DNA from: Polytrichum commune
Taxonomy: Eukaryota > Streptophyta > Polytrichopsida > Polytrichales > Polytrichaceae
Direction: 5' to 3'
Length of the DNA: 64,000 nt
Assembly (NCBI GenBank): GCA_950295325.1
Contig: OX485806.1
Coordinates: forward strand, 19,468,001-19,532,000
How positions within the stretch are numbered: position 1 is the stretch's first letter; every line of letters begins with the position of its first letter. Of the stretch, positions 1 through 10,740 are shown piece after piece. The position numbers and the translations under genes are program-made. The notes below the pieces were generated by a model. The model had not been told where the DNA came from. It made no database searches and was given only the letters and a program-made list of their open reading frames with translations.

Positions 1-736
1 GAGTCATTATTCGTCGGCACTGTCTCGAGTGAACTGACAATGAACTAATTTCTAATAGGTATAAATGGCCTCTTCTGATCATGGCCTCTTTTAAACCACC
101 TTCATGTTGAGGTGGACGCACATGAACATACAGTGAAACAAATCACATACGTTGAGGCAATATCAACTGAGAAAACATGAGTGGGGTTGTAACCACATTT
201 TTGTGCACCCTATTTCTATTGTATAAGTATGCGAGGTGTAAATCTCACCAAAAGAAGATGGGACAAGTATGAATACACAAGGGTATGTGTGATCTTTGCA
301 CACATGAATGTGATGTTGGTTTTGTTGCAAAATTCTTTGTGCACAAGGTTGTTAAACTCAAGGCCACACATGCATGATATTTTCAATCCCAATAAAGAGT
401 GCACCCCCCCCCCTTCTTTCTCCCAAAAAGAATTACGATCACTTAAACATTCAAGACACACCAACCGATTCACACACATGATGGATCAAGCAAATCACAC
501 TTCATACTAAGGGGACACAAAAAAGGAGTCTGATTTTAGTCGGCTCCTCCAAGGACCTCTTGTGAATCGCTCTCGGAAAGAAGCACGCCCAAACATCCTC
601 CGAACCCAACCAACAACAACTTCACACTACAAGCCGATGCCCATCTCTATGAAGCTATGCAAGATCCCTACAAAATGAAAATAGTCAGTGGAGAGCCTCG
701 ATTGCCAACATGTTGTAGGTGCAGTCGATTCGGTGA
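1..736. other. intergenic, no gene seen
   Basis: AT-rich sequence with a C-tract near 403-412. Two short ORFs overlap here on opposite strands but show no recognisable domain or codon pattern, and I do not call them. The stretch would contain the 3' flank of the glycine-rich gene that ends at 737. Confidence 0.4.
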
Positions 737-1174
737 CTAAGGGAATGGGAACCCGGGGAAAGGGAACCCAGGGAAGGAACCATTGATTGCGGGCAAGGTG
801 ATGTTTAAGCCTGGGAAGGTACTGCTGATTGGTCCCGCTCCTCCAAAAGGTCCCACTCCTCCCAAGGGTCCTGCTCCCCCGAAACCGCCGCCTCCAAAAG
901 GTCCGAGTCCTCCAAAACCGCCTCCAAAACCGCCGCCGCCAAAGGGTCCGAGTCCGTTGAGACCGCCGCCGCCGAAAGGTCCTCCGGGGCCCATTGGGAA
1001 GGGGCCGAACCTATTACCTTCAACGATTGATACGAGATTGACAATGACCAACATCATAACTATGAACCAAGACATCTTAAGCAAGACGCGTGCGCCGTTT
1101 GCCATGATGAAGATACGTTGATGCTCCAAAGTATTGTCAAACTTTTGATTTAGACAAGAATCGGATTTGGACAA
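737..1174 (-). CDS. secreted glycine-rich protein
   Basis: Single-exon ORF of 145 codons. An internal Met at codon 24 (ATG at 1103-1105) begins a convincing signal peptide: a basic start (MANGARVLLK), a long hydrophobic core and a VEG/N cleavage-like junction. The mature part is built of GPFGGGGFGG-type repeats, then a short hydrophobic C-terminus with two N-glycosylation sequons (NIT, NGS) and FPGFPFP repeats. This is the layout of apoplastic structural glycine-rich proteins. The role is inferred from composition only. The more likely start is codon 24, since the first 23 residues would bury the signal peptide. A TATA box lies at 1227-1234 on the same strand, about right for either start. 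The opposite strand has a proline/lysine-rich ORF that is the mirror of the Gly repeats. Confidence 0.6.
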   Translation of the reverse strand: MSKSDSCLNQKFDNTLEHQRIFIMANGARVLLKMSWFIVMMLVIVNLVSIVEGNRFGPFPMGPGGPFGGGGLNGLGPFGGGGFGGGFGGLGPFGGGGFGGAGPLGGVGPFGGAGPISSTFPGLNITLPAINGSFPGFPFPGFPFP

Positions 1175-1226
1175 ACTTGTGATTCAAACAAACAATGAAA
1201 TAGATGGGAATTGGATGTGTGTAGCC

Positions 1227-1234
1227 TATTTATA
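1227..1234 (-). promoter_or_regulatory. TATA box of the glycine-rich gene
   Basis: Reads TATAAATA on the minus strand, 53 bp upstream of the first ATG and about 122 bp upstream of the internal ATG. It supports transcription of the minus-strand ORF rather than the plus-strand one. Confidence 0.45.
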
Positions 1235-1335
1235 CATATGTATTTAGCTTTTAGTTCCATAAAAGTAAATAAAAGCTTTTGCTTTAACCAAAGTAAAGGG
1301 CAACAAAAAGTGTCATTGTTCTTTTCTGTTTTCAT

Positions 1336-3480
1336 TTCTTATTAACTTTTTCTTTATTATATTACATATGTGGAGATGAAAGTTTTAGGCCAACAAAGTA
1401 GTACTTTCATTGGATTTCTAATTCTAATTCTAATTCTAATGGTGTACAGTTAGGGGGTGGACTCTTCATAACCACTTACAGACTAACATGAGTGTAGAAA
1501 AGGGTATCATTTGGGCAGGGATTCGTGGCACTCAAGTAAAGTCATCCGGTAACAAAAATCAGATGAGTCCATCAAGAAGCTCGGATGGAGCTTACTTTAG
1601 TGAAACGCCTCCGAGTTGACATGTAAAACCTATTTTCTCCCTCATAGCTATTGTGAACTACTAGCTATTTTGTAAATATGAATTAGTTGGCAAGGGGCAA
1701 CGATGTGGCATTGGATGCTCTAAGCCTATTTTCTAACCTCCCATGAGTTGTTTCCAAGGCCTTGATATGGCTTTGAATTCCACATGGTTATTTTGATAAA
1801 TATCGCAAGATATCAACGTGTGTGTCGAGGTCACCTTCAACCCTCAGCCTTAGACGATGTAACACGCTGCTGAACCAGTTTACATGGAAGTTACTCCCAC
1901 CAAAATTAGATCATTTTAGCTTTTCATACTTGTGAAGGTATTTGTACTCTCTATGTTACCTTAATTTTGTAACATGTAACCTTAATGCTCTTTTGAATTC
2001 TCAAGGAGTAGTTGGCCTAAGTTTCCAAGTTTATGTTCCCCGAAATCTAATGTCAAGGTTAGGTGTTTAAAGGGGAAAACATCATTCATGTATACAATAT
2101 CTTTCATGGTTTGAATGATCACAAAATATTCTTAATCCAATTAAGAATGTGTATTTATGATAAGGTCACAATTCCTTGAATGTCAAAATATACTTCCTTG
2201 CTAAAGTATATTCATAAGATTTCATTCTTCTACTCAATTCCTAGAGTTCACATAATTCCTATGAATCTTTCATTTGACATACTTGTTCTATGTTTACTCA
2301 AGTCACTTTTCCTTGTAATTCCTAGGCTATCATTTAGAGTTCATTTGAAGAGGTGAAGTGTGGTTAGAGATGACATCTTAGGTAGCGCTCGATGTGGCCC
2401 AATCGTCGGCCATCCTCCCTTTTGTCCTCCTCTTGGTATGATGGTGAATCCGATAATCTCCCACCGAGTAAATCACTTCGTACTTTTTAATCCATGATTT
2501 TCAAAACTCCAAAGCTAGTTTTCACACGTTAGATCTCCCTTTTATGAAATGACTTTGATTTCGAAACATTATCTCCAAGCTCTTCAAAAAGTAAGTCCTC
2601 CAAAGTTCCTTGCTTTTCATGGTTTTGCTAATTTAACCCACATCTTAGTTTCCAAATTTTCCTCAAGAAGATTCCAAGTTTAATTCTTTATTGCACGGCC
2701 TTACGCCTCTAATTTCTTTAAATTATAAGTCCTTCAATCCTCCAAGTTTTGAGAACCTTCCGAATCCTTCTAAGTCTTCGAGCGCAAGGATTTATCAATT
2801 CTTTAAATCTCGAATGCCGAGGATCTTTCGATCCTTAATGTTTTCTAAACTCGCGGCCTCCAGTCATTTGGGCCCCCAGTCACTCATGGGCCTCCAGTCT
2901 CACGGGCCTCCGGTCGTCTTCAAGCTCGAGGATAATATTTCAATCCTTTAAGTCTTCAAGCTCGAGGATAATATTTCAATCCTTTAGGTCTTCAAGCGCG
3001 AGGATATATTTCAATCCTTTAAAGTTCGTAGGCCACCGGTCTTCTAATCCGCCACCTCGAGTTGCTTGCGTTGAATGAGGTGAATTAGGGCCCCTAAGTG
3101 CCCTCTTTATATAGGGTTCGAAATCTATGAAAATAGTGATTTGGCGGTTAGGCCTTCCCTTAATGTGAAATGTACGCATTTACTAATTTAGGCACTGTAT
3201 GTTACTGCAGTCTAAATTCGGCTCAGACAGATATATTAATAGTAACGACACGTGCTTAAATTAAATCCATTAGTGGGGTACATTTGGGCATGTACTAGGT
3301 GTCTAGATGTGCCAAGAGTACAACTCCTCTAATCTCATCCATCCATAGTCCGATTTCCTCCTTCCATGTGTCCATCCTCTCGGCTAGGGTGAACCAGCAG
3401 GTACACTCGTACCTTCGGGGGATGAAGGCCTCGCGGATGACACTGAAAACTTCATCCTTCTTTATGGGGAAGCCCGCTTG
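1336..3480. other. intergenic, no gene; short tandem repeats
   Basis: No coding region recognised. Around 2690-3030 the sequence becomes internally repetitive. Short ORFs here have no domain. Confidence 0.4.
2864..3027. repeat. short tandem repeats (36-bp unit)
   Basis: A unit starting GTCTTCAAGCTCGAGGATA recurs at 2916, 2952 and 2988 (period 36 bp), the last copy slightly changed. Just upstream, 2864-2915 carries a shorter repeat based on GGGCCTCCAGTC. The tract is non-coding as far as can be seen. Confidence 0.7.
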
Positions 3481-3483
3481 ACT

Positions 3484-3779
3484 ACAAATCCCACATTGAG
3501 TGCAATTCGCCTTCAAGGTCTAAAATCCAATATATATGTGCACTTCCAATTAGTAAATAAGCAATTCATTGGGATTTCATTCCGGAAGTGAAACCATCAA
3601 TGAAGCATGTAATCAACTTGGAGGTCAAATAAAATTGCAAAATCCTCATTAACATTGAGGTTATAATTTTGTTGACTTACCATTTGAAATTCTCTTTGTC
3701 ATTCTAAAATGACACTTAAATTTAGTGTGCTGATTTAGTATGTATATTTTATAATATTTTAATAACGCCGCCTACTTTC
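3484..3779. repeat. dispersed repeat F, copy 1
   Basis: About 300 bp align, with substitutions and small indels, to 59852-60155. Shared landmarks are an opening ACAAATCCCA, a CAATATATATGT block, an AAGCATGTAAT block and a terminal TATTTTATAATATT. No ends or target duplication could be fixed, so the class is unknown. An inverted-repeat element end follows directly at 3780. Confidence 0.6.
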
Positions 3780-3862
3780 ATTTTGGGACAGCCTTGGGAC
3801 ACTTTCTTTTGGGCTCTCACAATTTCATGGTCACGGCTCTTGGCTCGTGTGTGAAGTGGCCT
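3780..3862. mobile_element. family A element, 3' end fragment
   Basis: Matches the last 80 bp of the family A elements at 19033-19531 and 55376-56010, ending in GTGTGTGAAGTGGCC and followed by TTAA. The 5' part is missing, so this is a truncated copy. Confidence 0.65.
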
Positions 3863-4753
3863 TAATTATTTCTCTCTCTCTCTCTAACTCCGAGTTTTTG
3901 GAAACGTTTTTCTAGAACCATCCGGTTCTCTCTTTTTCCTCTCCTGCCCGATCTGCCCGAGCTGCCCGGCTTCACCCTAGAAGAGGGAAAGACGTCTCTG
4001 TAAAGTTCCTCTGGGGTGTGTCGATCGCGCTTCTCCGCTTTACAGTTTGGCATTCACTAGCTGCAACGGGTAACTGCTTCAATGCCGCTTGGTTTTTGGC
4101 TTTCTTCGCATCAGAATTCGTTAGCGTATCTTTTAATTGTGCTAGAGTTCAGCCCAAGCTGAGAGGATTTGTAACGGCAGGAAATATTGTGTGCAAATTG
4201 CAAGAGATCGGGCGTGATTCTATGTATGTGTGTCTTCGGTTGCATTTGTTGACGCTTACTTGTTCGCCCACATGTGCGGTGACTTCATGTCTTTATCATT
4301 TTCTTGAAGCAACTTGCTGTGTGGAACATCATGGAGACGCGGGGGTAAGCTTTTGCTTGAAATGTTTTTTTTTACGTCTGTCTCGCGCTACAGTTCTTGT
4401 TGAGAAAGTGAAACTGTGACAAGATCATACGGATGCTTTAAGCTGCTTGTGCGAACCTCCTCATCTCGTGCATTCCCGTGATTGCTCCGTTATGGAGGCC
4501 GTCTGTTCAGATTTCGTAGGAAGAATATTGTAATATTGTACACAGTAGATGCCAAGGCGAGCGAGGGATTGACATATTCTACAATCTGCAATATCCTGAT
4601 TCTTGCAATTTCTTCTGTGATTCTTGCTCTACGATAATGCCGCTTCAGAGTCCTTCAGTTGCCGAGTCCTCGTGAAGTGTTGCGAAGCATCTTGTTGATA
4701 GGAGGCTTGATGGCTTTACTATTTTCCAACGCAGCTCACTGAAGACAACCAAA

Positions 4754-5317
4754 ATGGCGTCGTCCAAGCCCTCGGCTAGCAAAGCGTCTACCGAGAAACA
4801 GCCAACACTCTACACTGTCTACAAGGCGTATGGCGGTTTCCAGAATTTCTTGCACTGCCATGGTTTAAGGATGTGGAACCACGAAGACGTGGAGGTAGCA
4901 AAAGCACTCGCGGCTGAGATGTTGAAGGAAGATGCCGACAGCAAGGCAGGAGAGTTGAGCGCGCAGGCATCTGCGAAGTCGAAAACCGCGCCCGCTCCCA
5001 CCTCCAAGACAGGAAATGTGAGCACGCAGGCATCTGCAAAGTCGAAAAACCGCGCCCACTCCCATCTCCAAGACAGGAATTGTGAGCGCGTAGGCATCTG
5101 CATAGTCGACGACAGCGACCACTCCCACCTCCAAGGCAGGAATTGTGAGCGCGTAGGCATCTGCGTAGTCGAAGACCGCGACCACTTCCACCTCCAAGAC
5201 AGGAAATGCGAGCGCGCAGGCATCTGTAAAGTCGGAAAACCGCAACCACTTCCACATCCAGGACAACTTCCAAGAACAAGCCCTAGAGATACATATCCAA
5301 GAACTGGCCTCCGATGA
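4754..5317 (+). CDS. unknown protein with frame-slipped 63-bp repeats
   Basis: ORF of 187 codons with a good ATG context (AAAATGG). Residues 1-65 look like a real domain: an Ala/Ser/Lys-rich leader followed by LYTVYKAYGGFQNFLHCHGL and a charged helix ending in AEMLKEDA. I do not recognise the family. From about 4945 the DNA is a tandem repeat of about 63 bp (five units). Units 1 and 2 encode SAQASAKSKTAPAPTSKTGN-like sequence. Unit 2 has one extra base, so units 3-5 are read in another frame as a Cys/His-rich CERVGIC...DHSHLQ repeat. In the original frame units 3 and 4 contain TAG stops, so the slipped frame is the only open one. It may be a functional gene with a rewritten C-terminus or a decaying one. 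The 5' UTR may occupy 3865-4753. Confidence 0.45.
   Translation: MASSKPSASKASTEKQPTLYTVYKAYGGFQNFLHCHGLRMWNHEDVEVAKALAAEMLKEDADSKAGELSAQASAKSKTAPAPTSKTGNVSTQASAKSKNRAHSHLQDRNCERVGICIVDDSDHSHLQGRNCERVGICVVEDRDHFHLQDRKCERAGICKVGKPQPLPHPGQLPRTSPRDTYPRTGLR
4945..5275. repeat. 63-bp minisatellite, five units
   Basis: Units begin near 4956, 5019, 5083, 5146 and 5209 with (G)TGAGCGCGCAGGCATCTG. They are mostly 63 bp, a multiple of three. Unit 2 is 64 bp (an extra A in the GTCGAAAAACC segment) and unit 5 carries a similar extra base inside it. The repeat lies within the ORF at 4754-5317. Confidence 0.8.
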
Positions 5318-6477
5318 CAGGGAGTAGATCAATGCTGTCCAATGCAGGGTGCTCAATACATTGCGGACAGCAGATGATACTCGATCAGGCTACAAACGAG
5401 AGACTACTCACTCACTTAATTGAAAAGGAATGCGATCTCCCACTTGCACATAATTACGATGCCTGGCAGTGTCGATCAGACTTGGGATGGTGCATCGTCC
5501 TGATGAATTTCAAACAACGCGTGTTTTTGCAATGGCACCTGGTGGGCACTAGCATTAGTATTAAACATATACCTAGGTGTCGTTTATTTCTTGCAAGTAC
5601 AAATTCTTAAGGATTTCTAAGCACCATTGGGTCTCCAAAACTTCATGAGTTTAGTATATTCCTTCAATACCTTTCAGACACATGTGGTTGCCAAAATTTA
5701 CAAAAGGTGATATTTGTCCGATACTCTTAACACATTTCTCACAACTTTCTAATTGTAATACTTTATTTTTGTTTATTTTTCATATCCATATATAGAGAAC
5801 CAAATTCGCAACCTCTAGCGATACCTATGTCTGCCCTGGGTACGCAACTCCCGTATTATATGGTCCTGATTATAATCACTTATAATGCGTTTTAGTCCAA
5901 TATTGAGTGATACAATTTGTTTTAATGTAGGAAACCCTTGTAGCCCTTCTAACAAGGAATCCAAAAATGTAATTATATATAGGAAATGAATATATTTTGA
6001 AGCATATAATTGCATTAAAAACCTAATTATATGATTTTTTTAATACAGGTACCATAGGTCAAACTACCCAACTTTTTGGACTTTTTAATAAAATTTTAAT
6101 ATTGTGAATGAATTATAATTTTAATGGGAGGCAACTATTCGTGGCTTATAATTTTAATGGGAGGCTTAATAAATATGCAACCCAACTTTTTTTCCATCTC
6201 ATTTGTTTAATTTGGTCTTCACCCAACTTTTTTTTCATCTCATTTTATTTAATTTGGTCTTTACCCAACTTTTTTTTCATCTCATTTTATTTAATTTGGT
6301 CTTCACCCAACTTTTTGATCATTTTAATTTGATATAATTTGATATAATTTTTACAAAAGCCGTCCTCTAAGCCGTTTTAAGTACGATGCCCCCTGCGTAT
6401 AATATGGGAGTTGCGTACCTGGGATGTCTGCACAAATTTCTACACTAATTATTCCTATTAGTGTGGGTGGGAAATTA
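5318..6477. other. intergenic AT-rich sequence
   Basis: No gene recognised. At 6100-6330 a 37-bp phrase around TCATTTTATTTAATTTGGTC with CACCCAACTTTTTTT recurs about four times. The short ORF over it is a by-product of the repeat. Confidence 0.4.
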
Positions 6478-6914
6478 GTGCCACTTCACACATGAGACTG
6501 AGAGCCCGTGGCCATTACACTTCAAGCACTCTCATTGGTGGAAAAGGTGGAGTCGGTCCAAGTTCACTTCACACTACGCTTGAGGGACCAACGGAGTATA
6601 TGAATACAAAATGGATGTAAAGGCTACATGGATTCCTACGTGGCATCAAATTGAATGGATCGTGTTTCACGGTCACTTGGACTACTTTCGAAAACCACCT
6701 CTTGGAGGTAGGCCTAACACAAAATTGGGAGACCATGGCACTCTGAACGCTCACAAGCATTGATTTTTTTAATTTTATCAAGTGTGAGGACCTGCATTAA
6801 TAAAAATTCATTGAAATAGCATTTGGTTGAGGGCCGGGTCTATAGGTGTGTATGTATAATTGCGGTATTATACCACTGTATTATACAACACTCCCAAACT
6901 ATATTTGTATAATA

Positions 6915-6942
6915 CAGTTCTTGTTCTTGTTCTTGTTCTTGT
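6915..6942. repeat. TTCTTG microsatellite
   Basis: Four to five units of GTTCTT inside the hAT-like element, between its left subterminal repeats and the BED ORF. Confidence 0.7.
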
Positions 6943-7029
6943 CCGTAGTGGAGTCCGTAAGAGTCCTTAGGGGTGTTGTTCGCTTGCTACAAGTGTGAGA
7001 TTTCATATTTCTCATAGACTCTACTCGAA

Positions 7030-7221
7030 ATGGGGAAGCCAAAAGATGCTATTTGGGAGAAGTTCGGAGCTTGTTACAGGCAAGGTGATGTCAGGTCAAT
7101 GTACTGCAAGTGTTCCGCTTGCAACGAACCGGTGATTGCGGCAGTGGGTCGCATGCGCGATCACTATGTTGGTTGTAAGAAGCGGCCACGGTCAATAGGC
7201 CAGTTGGATGTGGGGTTCTAA
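7030..7221 (+). CDS. BED-type zinc-finger ORF, hAT transposase remnant
   Basis: 63 codons with its own ATG and stop. The protein has the BED-finger layout: AIWEKFG near residues 7-13 (the aromatic W/F pair), C28-x2-C31, then RMRDHYVGC with H45 and C49 completing the zinc ligands. BED fingers form the N-terminal DNA-binding domain of hAT transposases. Here the protein stops right after the finger, so dimerisation and RNase H-like catalytic regions are absent. It could bind element ends without cutting. Whether it is expressed is not visible, and the upstream region holds only a CTTGTT microsatellite. Confidence 0.6.
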   Translation: MGKPKDAIWEKFGACYRQGDVRSMYCKCSACNEPVIAAVGRMRDHYVGCKKRPRSIGQLDVGF

Positions 7222-7685
7222 TTGCATCTAATTGTTGTATAATACATTTGGTATTATATGGTATTATACAGTATTATACAGTGCAGTCCGCGAAGATTCC
7301 AATTATACAGACCCATAGCCGGGTCACATATACCTTCACACTACACTTGAGGGTCCATGTCCACACTACATGATTTCGGAGTTGTCTTGGGATGGCCTTT
7401 GGACACTTTCTTTTGGGCTCTCACAATTTCATGGTCACGGCTTTTGGCTTGTGTGTGAAGTGGCCCTCCGTGTCGAAATAATGTGTGTGGGTTATACTAA
7501 TTTTTAGTCAAGGTGGAATTAGTGCGGGTTTGCAAGGGTACAATGACCTTAGGTGTTCCCCTAAGTCTTCATAAAGATTTCCGACCAACACCATACATAA
7601 AGTAATACAGTCACCTTACATCAAAAGTAGCACAAAAACAAATAGTCGCCCATATTAGCTTTCTAGGAAACCGATTGTTGTGTGT

Positions 7686-7701
7686 CCCCCCCCCCCCCCC
7701 C
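7686..7701. repeat. poly-C tract, 16 bp
   Basis: An uninterrupted run of 16 C residues in intergenic sequence, a likely assembly and sequencing weak point. Confidence 0.8.
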
Positions 7702-7813
7702 TCATGCTAATTTCAAAAATTATTGTGGCCCACATCAATTCTCATCATGAGAATCCGTGTACCAAGCCTCTAGAATAGTAGTGTAGCCCATAGTATTAGG
7801 ACTATTTAGTGTA

Positions 7814-8359
7814 CAATGCTGATAGTACTTAGTGTCACGCACACTATTTGCAAAAGGTCAAAACTAGATGCCAATTGGTTTTCAAAGTGTCACATTTGAT
7901 AATTTGCCAATATGATGTCATTAATCAACATCAATAACTCTTTTAGGAGAACATTTGATTACATTATGACATTTAGCGTAGCACGCTGCAATATTCGAGA
8001 TGATAGTTTTGCATTGTAGTATGCAAGGAGCAAACATTAGTGAGAATACAAATGGCAAGTGTCATGTGTTTATATTTCACCATGCAAGAGGGAGGTATTT
8101 CTTGAGCTGAATAATGTCAAATGTTACTTGTGTACACACACTTTAGTCGACTTGTAGACCATCATGTAACATAGGCAGATGCACCTCATAACACTATCAA
8201 ACATACTCATACCAAGATAACTGTAAGCACACTTGAATGCCAAGTGCCATGAGATGACACCAACAGTGCAGTTGTTGGTCATTAGTGTAGCCTAGCACAC
8301 ACCTCAAAATAGGATAAGTGACACTACTACACATACGACACTAAATACCATAAACAGTG
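7814..8359. mobile_element. family D MITE, copy 1 (mariner-like)
   Basis: A 546-bp element flanked by TA on both sides (7812-7813, 8360-8361). The left end reads CAATGCTGATAGTACTTAGT and the right end CATAAACAGTG. It aligns along its whole length with 11109-11650. There is no coding capacity. The TA duplication and inverted ends suggest a Tc1/mariner-type MITE. Confidence 0.7.
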
Positions 8360-9336
8360 TAATGGTTACTTTTCTTCTGAACACTTGATATGAGTATCCA
8401 TGCATCTTCTTTCAAATCCTTGTATCGAATCAACGTCAACACTGGAGATGCAAAATTTGTACATGTTCGATCAAATCTGCTTTTGAGTTGTTCGATCGAA
8501 TCCACTTTTGAGTTGTAGCATGTCAATTTCGCTGCCCAGGAATCTCTAAAGGTCCGGTCACTCCTATGCAGCCCATTCGCATTTTGTAATCCGATTGTTC
8601 AGCTTGCCCTTAGTATTATGATTCATTGGTGAAATGCCTGGCAGAGTTTATTTTTTTGCATAATGTTCCAACGAGTCACTGGAAATATTCCATCAGACCT
8701 GTGAGTTTCTTCAGGAGGTCACTGGGAGGTCACTTTGAGATTTGATTACTTGGTCTCAACATGAAGTGATGGGAGTTGTTGTTATATATATCTTGGTGTC
8801 AATCTCTTTCACAATCAATCAAACTATGGTTTATGTGTTCAGCCATACGTTCACTCGTAATTACGCATGCATGAGAAGGAACCAACAAAGGAATCTTCTC
8901 TTGATGCGTGGCCGGGGAATACTTCATTATTGTCATGATGTGGATTTTTTATTTTTTTTCATTTTATCGAATTTTTGGGCATGGAAGAGGGGTACTTAGT
9001 GTTAATGAGTTGAGAGTTCTGGTAGCAGACTCAACAAATAGAGAATGCACTCTAGGAATCCATGTTCAGTTCCACTCCCAGCTTTGCTACAACGATGACT
9101 TGGAATGACTTCTTCAGTAGATTGAACAAAATGTTCAAACAATACCATAACATTAGTCAGCCGCCTTGAAGACTTCCATGTCCAACTAAACTGCGAGTTC
9201 AGCCCAACACTGCAGGTAAAAAGCTGCAAATTCTCAGCATACAATCACCCAATCCCATGGTCCACCGGACTCGAAATAGCTACTGACTACTATTATGCCA
9301 GAAGATCAAGAACATGTGTTTTTTGAAACGCTTACC
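8360..9336. other. intergenic, no gene recognised
   Basis: Several short overlapping ORFs but no domain or splice-consistent exon chain was found. Confidence 0.35.
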
Positions 9337-9560
9337 CAGTGATCGGGGAGAACCGGCAGTTAGTTACAAATGAACCGGTTGAGTTTGAGAAATAACTGGT
9401 TGAAGTTCAAGACTGCAGGAGAATTACCGATCGTTTGAGAGGAATTTATAGAATATACCCCAATTTAATAGGAAAACGGGAGGATGTCAACATGTAACCG
9501 GTTGGACTTGCAAACACTAGGATCTCAAACGATTATGCTCAAAAATCTCCCCGATCATTG
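9337..9560. mobile_element. family B MITE, copy 1 (hAT-like)
   Basis: A 224-bp element with 15-bp terminal inverted repeats, CAGTGATCGGGGAGA at the left and TCTCCCCGATCATTG at the right (one mismatch). It is flanked by an 8-bp near-duplication, CGCTTACC (9329-9336) and TGCTTACC (9561-9568). The interior contains AACCGGTTGA repeats. A second copy lies at 20917-21101. CAG-type ends with an 8-bp duplication fit a small non-autonomous hAT. Confidence 0.75.
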
Positions 9561-9670
9561 TGCTTACCTATGAGCAGGTCATCAGCTTTGTGATAAGTTC
9601 ACACTGCGGACTTCAAGTTTTTGCATCATTGTAAAGGCCATCGGAACTTTTTTGGGTTTTGTATATACAG

Positions 9671-9952
9671 ATGGCAACATTAAGGGTCACGATACTAAAA
9701 AGCGACGAACTCTCTCAAAGCTATCAGTATAATTTGGAAAACCAAACTAGAGTCAAGGGAAACCAGTTGGATGCAGAGTTTGTTTGGGACGAGAATTCAA
9801 GGAAACAGATCTTGTGGGCTTCAACCGAATCACGCTCTTCAGAGTACAATATAGTCAACTGCAAAGCTGGGAATGGCTTACATCACGCATCAGAAAGCAA
9901 GCAGGGCGGCAATCTGGATGCTGGTTTTGAATTTTGGGACCCAGTTGAGTAA
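9671..9952 (+). CDS. hypothetical ORF, possibly an exon remnant
   Basis: 94 codons from an ATG preceded by TATATACAG, which looks like a splice acceptor, so this may be a terminal exon rather than a whole gene. The product is hydrophilic, with a VWDEN segment and a C-terminal FEFWDPVE. I do not recognise it, and no convincing upstream exon was found. It lies between repeat elements and could be a fossil. Confidence 0.25.
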   Translation: MATLRVTILKSDELSQSYQYNLENQTRVKGNQLDAEFVWDENSRKQILWASTESRSSEYNIVNCKAGNGLHHASESKQGGNLDAGFEFWDPVE

Positions 9953-10239
9953 GCAAGAGGTAAATAATTGTGAATCTATTTCAAGCAGCGTCTACGGTAT
10001 ATACTGAACAAAAGTGTTCCAACAATACACAGATGAACATGAGTTTCTTAAATGCTTAGTAACGACCAGGCTATCTCTGATAACTTCGTGCTCTCTACTT
10101 TCAATTCTTGCATCGTTGTAAATGCAATCGGAACCCATAATATGTGTTGCTGAGCCACACATTCCATCGTCAAGAGCCCAGGATGAATGGTTGTTTAGCT
10201 TAATCGGACACCTGTATCGAGTAATATATTGCAAGACTT

Positions 10240-10405
10240 AAATTAATGAGAAAAAAGAACCTTTCTGTGACCTCATATAATTCTTGCATCTCAACTCCGA
10301 TTCTGAAACTCGAACTGATAATTCGTGTGATTCGCAATTGTTAACCGAATGACACCGTTCTCTATTTAATCCAACATCCAAAATTGTTTGTGGAGTGGAA
10401 GTGCC
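10240..10405 (+). repeat. dispersed repeat M, copy 1
   Basis: Degenerate copy of a sequence also present at 32605-32850 (same strand) and 37560-37725 (opposite strand). The shared core is CGATTCTGAAACT, followed about 110 bp later by GTGGAGTTGGAAGTGCC. It is intergenic here but intronic at the other two sites. Confidence 0.5.
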
Positions 10406-10740
10406 CGTTGTAAGACCACATAACCCTAATAAATCAGTGGTTGGCTCTTCGAAAGGGAGATGAATCAGTGGTCTTTGTAACAATAGTTGTTGTGGGTGTT
10501 GTAATAACATCAAGTGGGCCTTTATGACCAAGGTATGTGGACCTTGAACAGAAACTTTTAGCATTGCACCCGATTCTTGTGAGATATGAAACACACAATC
10601 AGTGCAAGATGATTTTCAGATTCAAATCATGGTTGTAGCCAGTTTCCTCATAATTTTTCACGCTCAGATGAATATCTTATTCATTGCACTCCCAGCATAC
10701 AATCTTAGGCAATCATCCTACTCCGGTGAAAGAAACGTCA

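Larger units (their letters stand above)
6841..7317 (+). mobile_element. hAT-like element nested in family A copy
   Basis: A 477-bp insertion flanked by a perfect 8-bp duplication GCCGGGTC (6833-6840 and 7318-7325). The ends are inverted repeats: left TATAGGTGTGTATGTATAAT, right (reverse complement) TATGGGTCTGTATAATTG. The nonamer GTATTATAC recurs in both orientations near the ends (6865, 6878, 6907, 7237, 7261, 7271), as expected of subterminal transposase-binding sites. The 8-bp duplication, TA(T/G)GG-type ends and subterminal repeats are hAT hallmarks. It carries only a short BED-finger ORF at 7030-7221 and no catalytic domain, so it is an internally deleted, non-autonomous derivative. Confidence 0.85.
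6478..7466. mobile_element. family A inverted-repeat element, copy 1 (interrupted)
   Basis: Begins GTGCCACTTCACACATGAGAC and ends GTGTGAAGTGGCCC. The two ends are imperfect inverted repeats of about 36 bp. A TTA precedes the left end, and the right flank is degenerate. The interior matches 19033-19531 and 55376-56010 apart from a 477-bp insertion at 6841-7317. No ORF belongs to the element itself, so it is a non-autonomous MITE-like element. The TAA duplication seen at other copies and the GGGCC-type ends suggest PIF/Harbinger; this is inference. Confidence 0.75.

Noticed and set aside
783-1121. Plus-strand proline/lysine-rich ORF resembling a cell-wall PPK-repeat protein
   Set aside because: It is the antisense of the Gly-rich repeats. 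It lacks a signal peptide, while the minus strand has a signal peptide and a correctly placed TATA box.
4018-4419. 133-codon ORF upstream of the repeat-protein gene
   Set aside because: Cys/Phe/Leu-rich with no domain and no coding bias; more likely 5' UTR or spacer of the gene at 4754.
4788-5356. Three long minus-strand ORFs over the minisatellite
   Set aside because: A repeat with period divisible by three stays open in several frames. The plus strand has the only non-repetitive, domain-like N-terminus.
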